DNA of 64,000 nt from Saccopteryx bilineata (GCF_036850765.1 NC_089495.1:117451033-117515032), one strand, 5' to 3'. Positions 47,294-59,490 are shown, counted from the first letter of the stretch. Translations and numbers: made by a program. The notes: generated by a model from the letters alone, not told the origin.

Positions 47294-47691
47294 TTTTTTT
47301 TTTTTTTTTCATTTTTCTGAAGCTGGAAACAGGGAGAGACAGTCAGACAGACTCCCGCATGCGCCCGACCGGGATCCACCCGGCACGCCCACCAGGGGCG
47401 ATGCTCTGCCCACCAGGGGGCGATGCTCTGCCCATCCTGGGCGTCGCCATATTGCGACCAGAGCCACTCTAGCGCCTGGGGCAGAGGCCAAGGAGCCATC
47501 CCCAGCGCCCGGGCCATCTTTGCTCCAATGGAGCCTTGGCTGCGGGAGGGGAAAAGAGAGACAGAGAGGAAAGCGCGGCGGAGGGGTGGAGAAGCAAATG
47601 GGCGCTTCTCCTGTGTGCCCTGGCCGGGAATCGAACCCGGGTCTTCCACACGCTAGGCCAACGCTCTACCGCTGAGCCAACCGGCCAGGGC
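47294..47691 (-). mobile_element. Family A SINE (A1)
   Basis: Full reverse copy with cgcggcgg and acgctaggcc. Target duplication ccatgcatccttaa(a)tt on both sides. Confidence 0.96.
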
Positions 47692-47703
47692 CATGCATCC
47701 TTA

Positions 47704-49082
47704 ATTTTATCATCACAAAGACAGCACAACCTTAATCAATACTCCCTACTTTTTGACTCCTGGGGTTAGCCATTTAAAGCTAAATTCTGTATATTTGATT
47801 AAAAAAAAAAAGGCCAGAAGCTATTCAAAAGAAAGTAACCTACGCATTCTTGGAAATGTTTTATTTATTCTTCTGCAGCTGCTTTATCACTGACCTATCT
47901 AGGCCATAACCAAGTGACAGTGAGGGTAGCTTGTATTCAGAGCAAATTCCAGCCCTCAGACCCTACATGTGACATAAACATTTGCAAGAAAGAATAAGTG
48001 TTTTAAACAAGCAAATCCAGGGAATTTAATTTTAAGAAAGAGAGTCACAGAGAGGGGGGGACAACCAGGTGCCTTTCCCAGGCCAAAAAAAGACTTTCAG
48101 GTCCTAGTTAGTAAACTGGCACCTACAGGGAGGCCCAGAATACCAGGTAAACCCCTAAGAGTCCTATGGACTAAAAACCCCACAACATCTATAAGTGATC
48201 TTCGCATTTGAACACATCCATGAATAACCTGTGCGTTCCCCAACACTGAAAGAGCTAAGGAGCATTTGAAAGAAATCTCCTGAATTCCAGTGATTCTGCT
48301 ATGCAGAGCCCTGATATACAAGGTATGGAATGGGTTATACCACTTGGAACTTCAGAAGCTACCTGGGGTTTTCCAGGAAACTACCCTCTCCTCTCAGACT
48401 CTCCCATGTCCCGCTGGCTAAGCTCATCTCTGGCCTTGAGTCCTGGTTTCTTTCTGCTTTCTGGGAGACGCCCAGCCCCGCCGTTAACAGGTAGCACAGA
48501 GTGAAGCTTCATACATTTTAGCCTTTATCTGCCAATCCTGTACTCTTTTCCTTTCGTCTCTTCCCTCTTTCTCTCCCTGATCCTTGATAACCTATCCCTA
48601 CAGGTCAAAATATAAAACCAATTTTTACATGCATAGATCAACGACGGTGGATAGCCATCCCAACCTTTACAGAATAATCACTGGAGTGCATATAGCCAAC
48701 GCAACCACACTGGACTGAAGCAGGGTTTTGTTTTGGTTTTCTTTGTGTGGTTCTGGCCCTCGGCTCCGTTTCCGGGGTCACGCCCAGAGCCCCACCATGT
48801 GGGAGTTTTCCAACAAGCTGTCCTGTGGGGGTAACTGCCTCTCACAGATCACCTGGGAACTGAGGAAGGCAGGGCTCGGTGGCCAGGTCCGAGAAGCGGA
48901 AGGAAAGCCAGCCGGGCCTCCTTTTCATGTTGCCATCATTTTCTCTTCCTTTAGGTCAAACACAAACCGAGAAGAGCGAGAACACGGAAGCCTATAACCT
49001 GGACACTTAACTTGAACTCCAATTGCAACACCTTCCACCTCCATGTTTCAAGTACCACAGTCATGTGACATTCCCAGTAAGT
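47704..49082. other. Unique sequence
   Basis: No gene recognised. 48728-48997 (+) is an 89-codon frame without motif. Confidence 0.45.
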
Positions 49083-49404
49083 ACCGTATTTCCCCATGTA
49101 TAAGACGCACCTTAATTTTGGGGCCCGAAATTTGGGAAAAAAATGTTCTTTCATAAAATTATTGAACTCAAGTTTTATTCATCATAAAATTCATACAACT
49201 CCTCATCACTGTCAAAACTCCCATCCATTAGCTTGTCCTCATCCGTGTCTCATGACGAATCACTGTCTTCAACAATGAGCACAAGAACAAGCATGTAAAA
49301 GTGGGACATGCAAGTAAAAAAGTCTAAAACCACTCTATAAGACGCACTCAGTTTTTGGACCCCAAATTTTTCGGAAAAAGGTGCGTCTTATACAGGGAGA
49401 AATT
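49083..49404. mobile_element. Nonautonomous DNA transposon with inverted ends (class uncertain)
   Basis: About 320 bp. The left end ccgtatttccccatgtataa-gacgcacctt is mirrored at the right by aaggtgcgtc-ttatacagggagaaat. Inner ggggcccgaaatttggg and ggaccccaaattttt are also inverted. No coding capacity. I cannot fix the superfamily or the target duplication. Confidence 0.7.
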
Positions 49405-50984
49405 GCCTTGGGAATATTTTCAGCAGATTAGCACAGCATTTCCTGTGGGAAGTCCTCAGGTGGCAGGGCTGGGGTGGGGGTGGTGGGGTGTCCTCCAGCC
49501 AGCTGGAGACTACATGGTCGACCCTACACACATTCTGAATTCCAGGTTTCCAGAGGGTGAGGCAGCCGTGGCTAGTGCAGGGAGCCTGCCAGAGCCAGCA
49601 GCTCATGTGCCTCAAAGCCAAACAGAGGAAAAAGCAGAGACCACGTGCAGACCCAGCCACCAGTCCCACCAGTCTACGTTCTCTTCTGCACACATGCTCA
49701 CAAACACTATGCTCGTTTGCAACAGGCAGGCTGAGATGCGGTCGCTTCAAGTCACAAGCAAAAAGGAATGCGCCAGTTCTACATCCTCATATAACTCATC
49801 ATTTCCAACACTTATTTTCCTTCTAAAAATGCACTGAATAGATTTGGGGTAATTACACTCCTCCACTAACAAGATATAATTTGTCCTATAAATTGCAACT
49901 GAGGATTGCAACCTAAGGAACAGATCTTTGTGATGGGAGGCTGCAGTATAATGAACTGCTCGGAGGTCACAGAGATGCAAAACTGGAATGTGGGAGAGGG
50001 AGGGACTGTGGGGGAGAGTTTTCAAGCTGATCGCAGAAGGGAGCATCCCAAATATTAAACTGATAGATGGAAAGCACACGAAGTTAACTGATTTCCAGTG
50101 TTGTATGCACTCTTGATTGCGGCTGTAACTTGCCTAAAATGGACTCTGGCAGAGTGGGAAAATAAAAACTAGTATTACTTTTGAAGGGCTTGCCTTTCAA
50201 CTCTACCAACTACTGTCTGCGTTCAGTCATTCAGTTAGTTCCACAGACATTTGTTGAGCACCTACGACGTGTTACACAGTGGAGATAGAGCAGCAAATGA
50301 GACAGGCAGGCAACCCGAGCAAATCACTTTGCCTTTTACTAGCATTGTAAAACAGGCACCAGCAACTGGCCTTACCTGCCTCACAAGTAGTTGTGAAGCT
50401 CAAATAAATAACTTCATGAAAGCATTCTGAAAATGGCAAAGGTTGGGAACAATGCAAGTGCTCCCATTTAATTAGTTGACTTATCGATTTGTTGGAAAAG
50501 CCAGAAAGAAAATTTCCTTCTCAAGAGTTTCAAAAACAAGTAAATAAGTTTGTTGCTAGTTTAAGTTAAAAAAAATTTTTTTTTTCTAATCTAGAGTTAG
50601 CAAACTCACTTCTTTGGGAACAATAAATACCCTGTCCTTTGTCTCAGGCTTATATTGTAGCTTCTATGGCAGTGCCTGGCACTAGTCCTATAGGATCTTC
50701 AACAAGCCAGACAACTATCCCTGAGTCCAGCAGTTTCAACGTATTTTTTTAAAGCAGATTTTCTTTGAATTTTCCCTAGAGCCAGAACGCTTAGATGCCC
50801 TTGGGCTGCACTGGTTAAAGGGGGTCAGGGTGTGCCTGCCCTCTTGCTTGTGACCCTTGAGGCTCTTCCTGGCACCCTAAGGATCCTGAGTCCCTTTGAA
50901 AGCCACTCTGTATTGCTGTCAGTCACCTGGACCCTGCCCCTTTTCTTCCTCTTCCAGAAGACACTACAGCATCATGGTTTCTCC
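49405..50984. other. Unique sequence; weak old repeat trace
   Basis: 50235-50310 (acatttgttgagcacctacg) resembles an ancient LINE-like repeat. The 160-codon frame at 49355-49837 (+) begins inside the DNA transposon, has no motif and has an open frame opposite, so I do not call it a gene. Confidence 0.4.
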
Positions 50985-51135
50985 AATGGATAGTTTTACC
51001 TTCTCTGACCTCAAACACCTGCTCTGTAAAGTGGGCATGCTGACCGTAACAGGCTCATAGGATGCTTGTGAGAATTACATAAATTCATCCACGTAAAGTG
51101 CTTGATACAGAGCCTGGCAGATAAGATAAACTCAT
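50985..51135 (+). mobile_element. MIR remnant
   Basis: ttctctgacctcaaacacctg, ctgtaaagtgggcatg, gatgcttgtgagaattac and agtgcttgatacagagcctg follow MIR order. Confidence 0.75.
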
Positions 51136-52259
51136 TAACCCCTAGCAATTGTATTCCCCTTCAAATCTACCTGTGTGGGACAGCCAGACTCATTTTCATA
51201 AACTTTACTATATTCTATGGGTCATGTCCCTGTTTCAAACCTCACAATGCTTTCCCCTCTGCCATTTATTATACACCTCAAATAAATGATACACCCTTTC
51301 TCCTGGTATCCATGTGTACGGGTTTATATCACTCTGTGACCACATCCATATCTGTGTACCTTCCAGTGATCTCACAAACCTCCTCCACCACACATTTCAC
51401 TCTGCAGACCCCCACCTTCATCTGTCCATGCCTTGAAATGTCTGCAGTATACTACACACAGAGCACTGTGGAAAGAAGTCACCGCTGAAGCCTGTGGCAA
51501 CATCGGATTTGAATTTCCTAAGTAAATCAGAAAGGCAGCATACATAAAGGAGAAAGTAACAGGAGTGTTAGGCAGTGTGTTCCAAAATGGACAGCAAGAA
51601 CAAATGCTTAGAGTAACTAGGCTGCGTAAGTTGGTAAGGGTGTTCTTGAGGAGGCTGACTTAGGAACTGGAAGGGTATGAGCAACACTGAGGGAAGTGCG
51701 TGTAGGCTGTGGATGAACCCAGTGAACTTTGTTGAGGGAGACTAAGGATAGACAGTTTGAGGCCCTGAAGAGCAATAACAATGGCCTTCGCGCTGTACAC
51801 AGGGGCTAACTGAAAGCTTCCTAAAAGTGGGATGATGTGGTCTATACTGAGTTGGAGGGTCACTGATCCATTTGGGGCCGTGTGCAGAGGAATCGGGGTG
51901 GGAATGACAGGAGGAGGAACGCCCGCTCGAGGCACCTCTTCTCAATGTCTCCCACACATAAGCACTGAGCGTGTCCTCCTCCCTGCCCCGCCTGCACAGC
52001 CTAGGGCAGTGAGGAGCACCCACTTCCAGTGAGACCCCCAAGCAAAGACCATCTATCTCTCCCTCAACCCTGCGCTCACTGAGTCACCATGACAGCTCAC
52101 CTCTGCTTTTACGTGTTCCTTAATTCTGTTCACTGCTCTCTGTCCCCACTGCCAACAGCACGGGCCACCAACCTCTACAGTTCCTACTCTTGCTGCCATC
52201 TAACTGGTCCTTCCGCATTCAATCTTGGGTCCTCACCCATTCCCAACTCTGCTTCCAGA
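51136..52259. other. Unique sequence; old repeat traces
   Basis: 51600-51860 is reminiscent of an ancient LINE-like repeat (cctgaagagcaataacaatgg, gggatgatgtggtcta). No gene recognised. Confidence 0.35.
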
Positions 52260-52830
52260 GATATCTTTTAAAAATTTAGAGTGGATCATCTCACACCCTG
52301 GTTCTTACTGTGCCTAGGATGTCCCAAATCCTTAAAATGGTTTTAGAAGAGTCACCACAGCCTGGCCCCAATCTCATTTCTTGCCACTTTTTCTCTCTTC
52401 CTCCCTGCACTCCAGCCACGCTAGGTCTCGTGTGGGCCCTCAGCCCTGGCACTGAAACATGCTTCCTCTAAACCTGAACACTCTCCCGTCAGCCCACCTT
52501 GCGCAGCCAGCCACCACCACACCCACATGCTCACCGACTCACCCAAGCACACCTCAATGGCCTGGCAGACACTAACCCTTCAGGCTTCCGCTTCAAGTCC
52601 ATCCACATCCTCGGAGATGGCTTTCTTAAACCCAAGTATTAACTCCACAGTGCAATGGCTTCCCAGCCCCTACAATTCCTTTATCATAACACAGAGCAGT
52701 TCTATAATGACTCATTTCTCGTTTGTCCCTCACACCGGACTTGAGCTCTAAGAGGCAAGACTATGTCTGTGTCATGTCCTGTGGTGGCACCAAGACAGCG
52801 CCCAGCCAAAATGAGTGTCAGTAAGTATCT
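52260..52830 (+). mobile_element. L2-like remnant
   Basis: cacagcctggccccaatctc, tccctgcactccagccacgc, acttgagctctaagaggcaag and cgcccagccaaaatgagtg follow the order of an L2 3' region, strongly diverged. Confidence 0.45.
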
Positions 52831-52922
52831 GGTGAGTGAACGAAGAGAGGAAGGGAGATGGCATCAGAGGCTCTTGCAGAACTCGGAGAACAAGGAAGGA
52901 TCTGGGGAGGAGACACAGGTCA

Positions 52923-53114
52923 AGCTGATGGCTGTGGGAAGGGGCCAGGGAGCACAGAAGGAAGAGCAAAAGCTGATGGCTGTGGGAAGGGGCCAGGGAG
53001 CGCAGAAGGAAGAGCAAAAGCTGATGGCTGTGGGAAGGGGCCAGGGAGCGCTGAAGGAAGAGCAAAAGCTGATGGCTGTGGGAAGGGGCCAGGGAGCGCA
53101 GAAGGAAGACCAAA
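52923..53114 (+). repeat. 48 bp x 4 minisatellite
   Basis: The unit agctgatggctgtgggaagg... starts at 52923, 52971, 53019 and 53067, so the period is exactly 48 bp. The four units differ at only a few bases. As 48 is a multiple of 3, several frames stay open on both strands (for example 52763-53242, with a repeated 16-residue AVGRGQG unit); I regard them as consequences of the repeat. Confidence 0.95.
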
Positions 53115-53490
53115 AGCCAAAGCAGGGATGCAGCGGCCGCCTCAGGAGCTGGGGCAGAATGGGATCAATGACAGAGCCCACTGTGTGGGTCAAAAACTGG
53201 TTTCTGGATGCAATCTGTAGGGTCAGTGGTAAAGGTGAATAGAAGAATATGGTGCCCATCACCTTGTTGATGAAGATGAACTCTGTCCATGCAAAAAAAA
53301 AAAAATTATCAAGATTGGAATCTTGCACTGACCTTGACACACACAGCTAGAACCTTTTTTGTTTCTTTTTTCAAATTAGGACTTGCACTGAATCAAGCCT
53401 CACTTTCAAACTCTGTTTCTCTTAAGCTCAGTAGGAAAAAAAATGACTGGAAAAAAAAATCACAGTTTAAAAAGTAAATGATAGGTACTG
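53115..53490. other. Unique sequence
   Basis: Short A-runs at 53290-53303 and 53450-53460; no gene. Confidence 0.45.
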
Positions 53491-53888
53491 GGCTCTGGCT
53501 GGTTGGCTCAACAGTAGAGCATCAGCCCAGCGTGTGGATGTCCCAGGTTCAATTCTTGGCCAGGGCACACAGGAGAAGCGCCCATCTGCTTCTCCGCCCT
53601 TCCCTCTCTCCTTTCTCTCTCTTTCTTCCCCTCCTGCAGCCAAGGCTCCATTGGAGCAAAGTTGGCCCGGGCACTGAGGATGGCTTCATGACCTCCGCCT
53701 CAGGCACTAGAATGGCTCCAGATGCAATGAAGCAACGGCCCAGATGGGCAGAGCATCGCCCCCTAGTGGGCATGGCAGGTGGATCTCAGTTGGGCGCATG
53801 CAGGAGTCTGGTCTCTGCCTCCCCGCTTCTCACTTCAGAAAAATAATTTTAAAAAAGTAAATAAATAAATAATAAGTAAATAAAGTAA
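53491..53888 (+). mobile_element. Diverged family A SINE
   Basis: ggctctggctggttggctcaac head, ccaaggctccattggagcaaag body, ends cttcagaaaaataatttt plus an A/T-rich tail. Target duplication of about aataggtactg on both sides. Confidence 0.9.
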
Positions 53889-53899
53889 ATAATAGGTAC

Positions 53900-54284
53900 T
53901 GCAATTCCACAGCCTTGTACAAAACTGGTACCCAATAAATATTTGGTGTGATGGCAGCTTGTTCCAGGTGTCTTCTGCTCATCACCCACCCATCATCCTT
54001 GATCTCCTTTGGAGAGGGTCCATATCAGCCCACCCTTCACACAGCACCAGGCTCCGACGATCAATATTCTGACTTGACGTCAGATCTGGGATCTGAAACT
54101 ACTTCTTAGGCTGCACAGTGTAACCTCAAACCTTCATTCCAATACAAGATATTGTGAGGGCTGCAGAAAACAGCACACCCACAACCACTCTGCAAGCTGT
54201 ACAGGACACAAACTGCATGCTTCCCATTATTATTAAGATGGCTTGGAATTTTAACACTGGAAGGGAATGAAGGGAGATGGAAAG
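53900..54284. other. Unique sequence
   Basis: Nothing recognised. Confidence 0.45.
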
Positions 54285-54625
54285 AAATTAACATTTATTA
54301 GGCATCCATCCAGGTCAAGGTCTATGCTAAACAGCTGGCATATTTTATCTTTTTTGTTCCTGACAAAAAAACCCTATGATGCCTGACCTGTGGTGGCGCA
54401 GTGGATAAAGCATCGACCTGCAATGCTGAGGTTGCCGGTTCAAAACCCTAGGCTTACCCGGTCAAGGAACATAAAAGAAGCTACTACTACAAGTTGATGC
54501 TTCCCACTCCTCTTTCTCTTTCTCCTCTCTCTAAAATCAAGAAATAAAAATCTTAAAAAAAAAATAACCCTATGAAGAAAACAGTGTTAGACACTTCCTC
54601 AAAGCCACACAAACCCAAGTGGCCC
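54285..54625 (-). mobile_element. MIR interrupted by a family C SINE
   Basis: ttaacatttattaggcatcc and aaccctatga before the SINE, then aaccctatgaagaaaacag and ttcctcaaagccacac after it, follow the inverted MIR. Confidence 0.65.
54380..54564 (+). mobile_element. Family C SINE inside a MIR
   Basis: gcctgacctgtggtggcgcag head, gccggttcaaaaccctagg, taaaatcaagaaataaaaatc tail. Target duplication aaccctatga on both sides. Confidence 0.92.
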
Positions 54626-55599
54626 AAAGTCCACTGTCACCTTGTGGCACCTCCAAGTTTGCTGCAGACCACCGTTTGCTTTAGACCTGAGGAAGCAGAA
54701 GCCCAGAGCACTGCCTCCTGGGACTGATGCCCAGAAGCAAGGCTTAAAAACCGTAACTCTGGAGACAGAGCCCAGACACCTTTCCTTGGTTCCGGAAAAT
54801 GACTCAGCTTCTACCCTGGCAGCACCTGAAAGGGTTGGAGCAACAGCCGTGAATCAGGAACTTAAGGGAAGTGACTAGAGGACTGGCCAGAAAGTTAACC
54901 AGTGGAAGACTGGACCAGAGCACAAGAAGAGGAGGCAGCTTGGCAGATCTTGCAAAGTTCTACACTCAGATTTAAAAAAGTGAATAGATGAACACAGCCA
55001 ACAAGGACCTTAGAAATTAGGGTCTTAAGTGACCTACGGGAGCTCACACTCTAGTCTGGTCCAGAGAAGACCCCGGATTCCTAACCCGGCTCCAGAGCCC
55101 CACTGAGATGCTCCCAGCTTCACTACCTCACCAGCATTCTCTCCCCTGAGCTGTTTGAAATTATCTGAGTCACTTGGAAGATGACCAGGACATGATGAGC
55201 AGTCCTGGGCCTGACAGACAATCCATCCTCTGGGTGCTGGGAAGCTGATGGAGCAGCGGGGCAGAGAGGCTACTGGAGGGATGATGACGCTGGTGGCACT
55301 GAACAGAAAGGGCACAGGCTGCTCAGCCCGACTCACTGGTGAGTCACGGACTGCCACCAAAAAGCAGAGCCTTGAATTGTGTTTGGGACAAGGACAGTGA
55401 AATTCAATTTCAGAAGACTCAGTGTTCTCTTTTACCATCAGAAGCAAAAATAACAATCCCACCAGCAATAATTAAATTCAGGCTAAACATCTTTATTAAT
55501 TAAAAGCCAGGCAGTATTTTGGCCAATTTTTTAAATCACCAGAGCTATAATTGGTCCCAGTAAGATATAGTCTCAGGGCAAAGATAATGTGTTGGGGGC
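54626..55599. other. Unique sequence
   Basis: The 144-codon frame at 55034-55468 (-) has a hydrophobic start (MLVGLLFLLLMV) but no further recognised motif and no supporting context. Unproven. Confidence 0.35.
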
Positions 55600-55725
55600 A
55601 GGCGGAGCAGGCGAATCTGAGTTCATATTCCAGCTCTGCCATATGCTAACTGTGCAGTCTGGGCAGGCTCTATTATCTCTCTGACCCTTGACTTCCTCAT
55701 TCCTATTCTTTTTTCCAAAAAAAAT
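55600..55725 (+). mobile_element. MIR remnant
   Basis: gaatctgagttcatattccagctc, tgccatatgctaactgtgc and cttgacttcctcattcc follow MIR order. Confidence 0.6.
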
Positions 55726-56189
55726 CAGAAATATTCAGATAAACGAATCCATATTGCCTAGCAAACCCCCAGTCAATAAAGGACAACAGATATTTTATTA
55801 GTAGGAGTGGGAGAACAATACTTCAGTGCTATATATTTCTATCTATATGTGGTAATGGCTGGATTATAAAGCATTGATGTGCTAGACATGCGTCTCCCGT
55901 ACCTGTCCCATGCCTGGGCCAATTCTGGGAAGAACGCCCTCCACGAGCAAAAGAGACCTGGGGGGTCTACTACCGCTTCATGTTCATAAAGGTTTCAGTG
56001 TGTCCGGGGTTCAACTCCTTCTAGACTGTGTAGTCAGGTGGTTATGGCTGGAGTCTATCCTCTGCTCACTCCATTTGCTATCATAGTGTTCTGCTAAGAA
56101 GCAGAAGTCTAGAGGCATAAAAAAAAATTACATAGCATCATTCATAGAAATGAAACATTTGTTTCATGTTACTTTGACTTGGTGCTACT
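55726..56189. other. Unique sequence
   Basis: Nothing recognised. Confidence 0.45.
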
Positions 56190-56395
56190 CTCTATACAGT
56201 CTATTTATTTACTCCTCACATTACATCTGTGAGGTGCAGGCGATTGCTGCCAGCTGCAACTGACAGAGGGGGAAACTGAGGCACTGAGCCATTAGGTTGC
56301 AAAGCTAGTATGGGTTGGAGCTGGGGCTGAAATCAGGCAATCCAGACTCCATGCACTTAGTCACGGCACTGTTCAACCACTAGCTTCTGACCAAG
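56190..56395 (-). mobile_element. MIR remnant
   Basis: ttatttactcctcacattac, gagggggaaactgaggcact, ttgcaaagctagtatgggttg and actccatgcacttagtcac follow the inverted MIR. Confidence 0.75.
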
Positions 56396-57896
56396 AGAGA
56401 GCTTGCAGTGTGAAGATAAACACTCAAGCCTACATGTTTGTAACACTGGCAGCAGGTGACAGAGGAGCAGTAAGTGCTCAGGACTCTGAATCCACCTGCC
56501 CCAGGTGGTAGTCAGGTCATTTCTACACTACAGCATCAATTCAGCTGGCCTTGGGTTCAGTTCTTTGAGGTCAAGCAGTCAAGACCTTGTGGGACCATAG
56601 CCAGCAGCCACCCTGCGTGGGAAGGGGCCCACGCCTCCACCCTCACCATTACTTCTGGAGCACTGACTGCAGATCTTATATCCCACCTCCTTCAAGGAGC
56701 TGCACCAGCTTGGTCCACAGGGGCCTGTGTCACCTGGTGGTCAGGACATGGGAGCCCTTAGTGAGGAATGCCCATGCATGGGAGTGCTGGTATTGCCCTG
56801 CGGGCACCCGTTCAACAGGGCAGCCCAGCCTCACTACCACACTACTTGGTTCAGCACAGTTTTCTTTATAATCACCAATAAGTCAACAAAGAGACATGTC
56901 GATGGGACAATCTTAAAAAATACTTAAAAAATAAATATACTTGAAACATCCATTTCCCTCTCTTTAATGTATTTTTAATTTTCCCTTCCATCTTGTAGTT
57001 ACCCTCCACCAATCAAGTTCTTGCTCATCGACTACCCACCCTTTGTCCGTCCAGCCATGTGCCCTACCAGACAGTGCCTGGGCTGTGTTACTGCTCATGG
57101 CTTGCTAAAGTGTAGCAATTAGAATCCAGTAGATCAGCTCTCACTCTTGAAGCACAAAGTGCTGCAGTAACACAAGACACAGCCAGGAGTCCCACCTCGG
57201 GGACAGGGAGGTTCCTGGAGACTCCTTAGAAGTGGTAATACTGCCCTGGCTCTTAAAGGGAGCGGGAAGAGGATCTGAGGGACCCGCGTGGACAAGTGCA
57301 CGAGACCCCCTGCAGAACGAGGCTCTTGCTGTCTGGGAAGGTGGGCGTAGAGACGAGCCTGGGGGGGTAGGTGAGGAGCAGAGATAATAGTGAGGTGCAC
57401 AGGGAAGCAAAGAGAATACGAAAGACTATGTTCTTGCCTTCAAGACTATCACAATACATTCAGGGAATCTGGACAAAAACACCCATGAGACCAGGAAAGG
57501 AAAAGAAAAGGCAGAACAAATGCAGATGTTAGATTAGACCCTGTTCTAGCAAAAAGAGTGGACAATGTGGGCCTCGATGGTCCAAGATGGGTCCTAAGGA
57601 TGTGGGTGTTGCAGCCATGTTTAAAATAATAGGCATGTACCCAAGACACCTGTTTACTTAAGCCTCACAAGTGAACTGCCTCCAACGCCCACCTCTTCTC
57701 CATGTATGTTAGTCCTCTGTTGCTCCAGGTCCATTGCTTCATCCCTTCACAACCCCTTGATGTGTGACACTGCCTCTACTGTGAGACTTCTCTCTCCATA
57801 TGAACTGTAGCATCTAATTAAAGTCTGGAGTTTCCAATGTGACATAAGTAGAAACAAAGTCATCTTTTTTTTTTTTTTTCAAGAATGGCTGTCCCA
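56396..57896. other. Unique sequence
   Basis: Short frames (56474-56927, 57134-57459) overlap one another on different frames with no motif. No gene recognised. A T-run at 57865-57879 precedes the SINE cluster. Confidence 0.45.
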
Positions 57897-58654
57897 GGCC
57901 ATGGCCAGTTGGCTAGTGGTAGAGCATTGGCCAGGCATGTGGAAGTCCCAGGTTTGATTCTTGGTCAGGGCACACAGAAGTGATCATCTGCTTCTCCACC
58001 CCTCCCCCCTCTCTTCTCTTTCTCTCTCTCTCTTCTTCTTTTTTTTTTGGTATTTTTCTGAAGCTGGAAACGGGGAGAGACAGTCAGACAGACTCCCGCA
58101 TGTGCCCTACTGGCACGCCCACCAGGGGCGACGCTCTGCCCACCAGGGGGCGATGCTCTGCCCCTGGGGGGGGGTTGCTCTGCCGCGACCAGAGCCACTC
58201 TAGCGCCTGGGGCAGAGGCCAAGGAGCCATCCCCAGTGCCTGGGCCATCTTTGCTCCAATGGAGCCTTGGCTGTGGGAGGGGAAGAGAGAGACAGAGAGG
58301 AAGGAGGGGGTGGGGGTGGAGAAGCAAATGGGTGCTTCTCCTATGTGCCCTGGTCGGGAATCGAACCCGGGTCCCCCGCACGCCAGGTTGATGCTCTACC
58401 GCTGAGCCAACCGGCCAGGGCTCTCTCTCTCTTCTAATCCTACAGCCATGCCTTGAATAAGCAAGTTGGCCCTGGGCGCTGAAGATGGCTCCATGGCCTC
58501 ACTTCAGGCCCTAAAATACCTTAGTTGCTGAGCAATGGAGTAGCAGCCCCAGATGGGCCTAGATGGGAGTTGCTGGATGAATCCTAGTTGGGGCACAAGC
58601 AGGAGTCTGTCTCTCTGCCTCTTGCCTCTCACTTGATTAAAAAAAAAAGAAAGA
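57897..58654 (+). mobile_element. Diverged family A SINE split by another SINE
   Basis: Head and start of body at 57897-58020 (ggccatggccagttggctag, aggtttgattcttgg), resuming at 58437-58654 (cagccatgccttgaataagc, gatgggagttgctggatgaa, acttgattaaaaaaaaaag). The older host of the nested copy. Confidence 0.88.
58038..58420 (-). mobile_element. Family A SINE nested in a family A SINE
   Basis: Full reverse copy (gtatttttctgaagctgg to ccaaccggccaggg) within the CT-rich stretch of the older copy. Target duplication ctctctctctcttct on both sides. Confidence 0.93.
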
Positions 58655-59048
58655 AGGGCCCTGGCCGGTTGGCTCAGTGGTAGAGCGTCGGCCTGGCGAG
58701 TGGAAGTCCTGGGTTCGATTCCCAGCCAGGGCACACAGGAGAAGCGCCCATCTGCTTCTCCACCCCTCCCCCTTTCCTTCCTCTCTGTCTCTCTCTTCCC
58801 CTCCCGCAGCCAAGGCTCCATTGGAGCAAAGTTTTCCCGGGTGCTGAGGATGTCTCTGTGGCCTCTGCCTCAGATGCTACAATGGCTCTGGTTGCAGCAG
58901 AGCGACACCCCGAATGGGCAGAGCACCCCCACTGGTGGGCGTGCCGGGTGGATCCCAGTCAGGTGCATGCGGGAGTCTGTCTGACTGCCTCCCTGTTTCC
59001 AGCTTCAGAAAAATACAAAAAAAAACCCCAAAAAACAAAGAAAAACAA
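58655..59048 (+). mobile_element. Family A SINE (A2) in tail of the older SINE
   Basis: Complete copy. The tail-side word aaaaaaaagaaagaag at about 58639-58654 recurs at 59049-59064, so it inserted into the A-tail of the older SINE. Confidence 0.92.
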
Positions 59049-59170
59049 AAAAAAGAAAGAAGAAGGAGGAGGAGGAGGAGGAGGAGGAGAAAGAGAAGGA
59101 GTAGAAGAAAGAAGAAGAAGAAGAAAGAAGGAGAAGAAGAAAGAAGAAGAAAGAGAAGAAGGAGAAGAAG
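59049..59170 (+). repeat. Purine microsatellite (GAA/GGA)n
   Basis: About 120 bp of almost pure purine, mainly gga then gaa units with aag interruptions. Lies in what was the tail of the older SINE, the usual birthplace of such repeats. Confidence 0.95.
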
Positions 59171-59490
59171 AGCCTGACCAGGCGGTGGCGCAGTGGATAG
59201 AGCGGGATGCAGAGGACCCAGGTTTGAAACCCTAAGGTCACCAGCTTGAGCGCGGGCTCATTGGTTTGAGCAAGGCTCACCAGCTTGGACCCAAGGTCGC
59301 TGGCTTGAGCAAGGGGTCACTCAGTCTTCTCTAGCCCCCGGGTCAAGGCACATATGAGGAAGCAATCAATGAACAACTAAAGTGCCGCAACAAAAGAACT
59401 GATGCTTCTCATCTCTCTCCCTTCCTATCTATCCCTATCTGTCCCTTTCTCTGACTCTCTCTGTCTCTGTCACAAAAAAAAACCCAAAAC
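59171..59490 (+). mobile_element. Family B SINE
   Basis: agcctgaccaggcggtggcg head, tggcttgagcaaggggtcac body, aatgaacaactaaagtgccg, tctctgactctctctgtctc tail and an A-run. Confidence 0.94.

Noticed and set aside
49355..49837. 160-codon open frame on the + strand
   Set aside because: Starts in a DNA transposon, has no motif, and a 120-codon frame runs opposite. No evidence of a gene.
52763..53340. Repetitive 16-residue proteins on both strands
   Set aside because: Consequence of a 48 bp repeat unit divisible by three.
55034..55468. 144-codon minus-strand frame with a hydrophobic N-terminus like a signal peptide
   Set aside because: No further domain, no splice or promoter context, and no family resemblance. 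Kept only as a note.
59055..59170. GGA/GAA repeats considered as a CRISPR-like or coding acidic/basic repeat
   Set aside because: No spacers and no unit structure beyond a simple purine microsatellite in a SINE tail.
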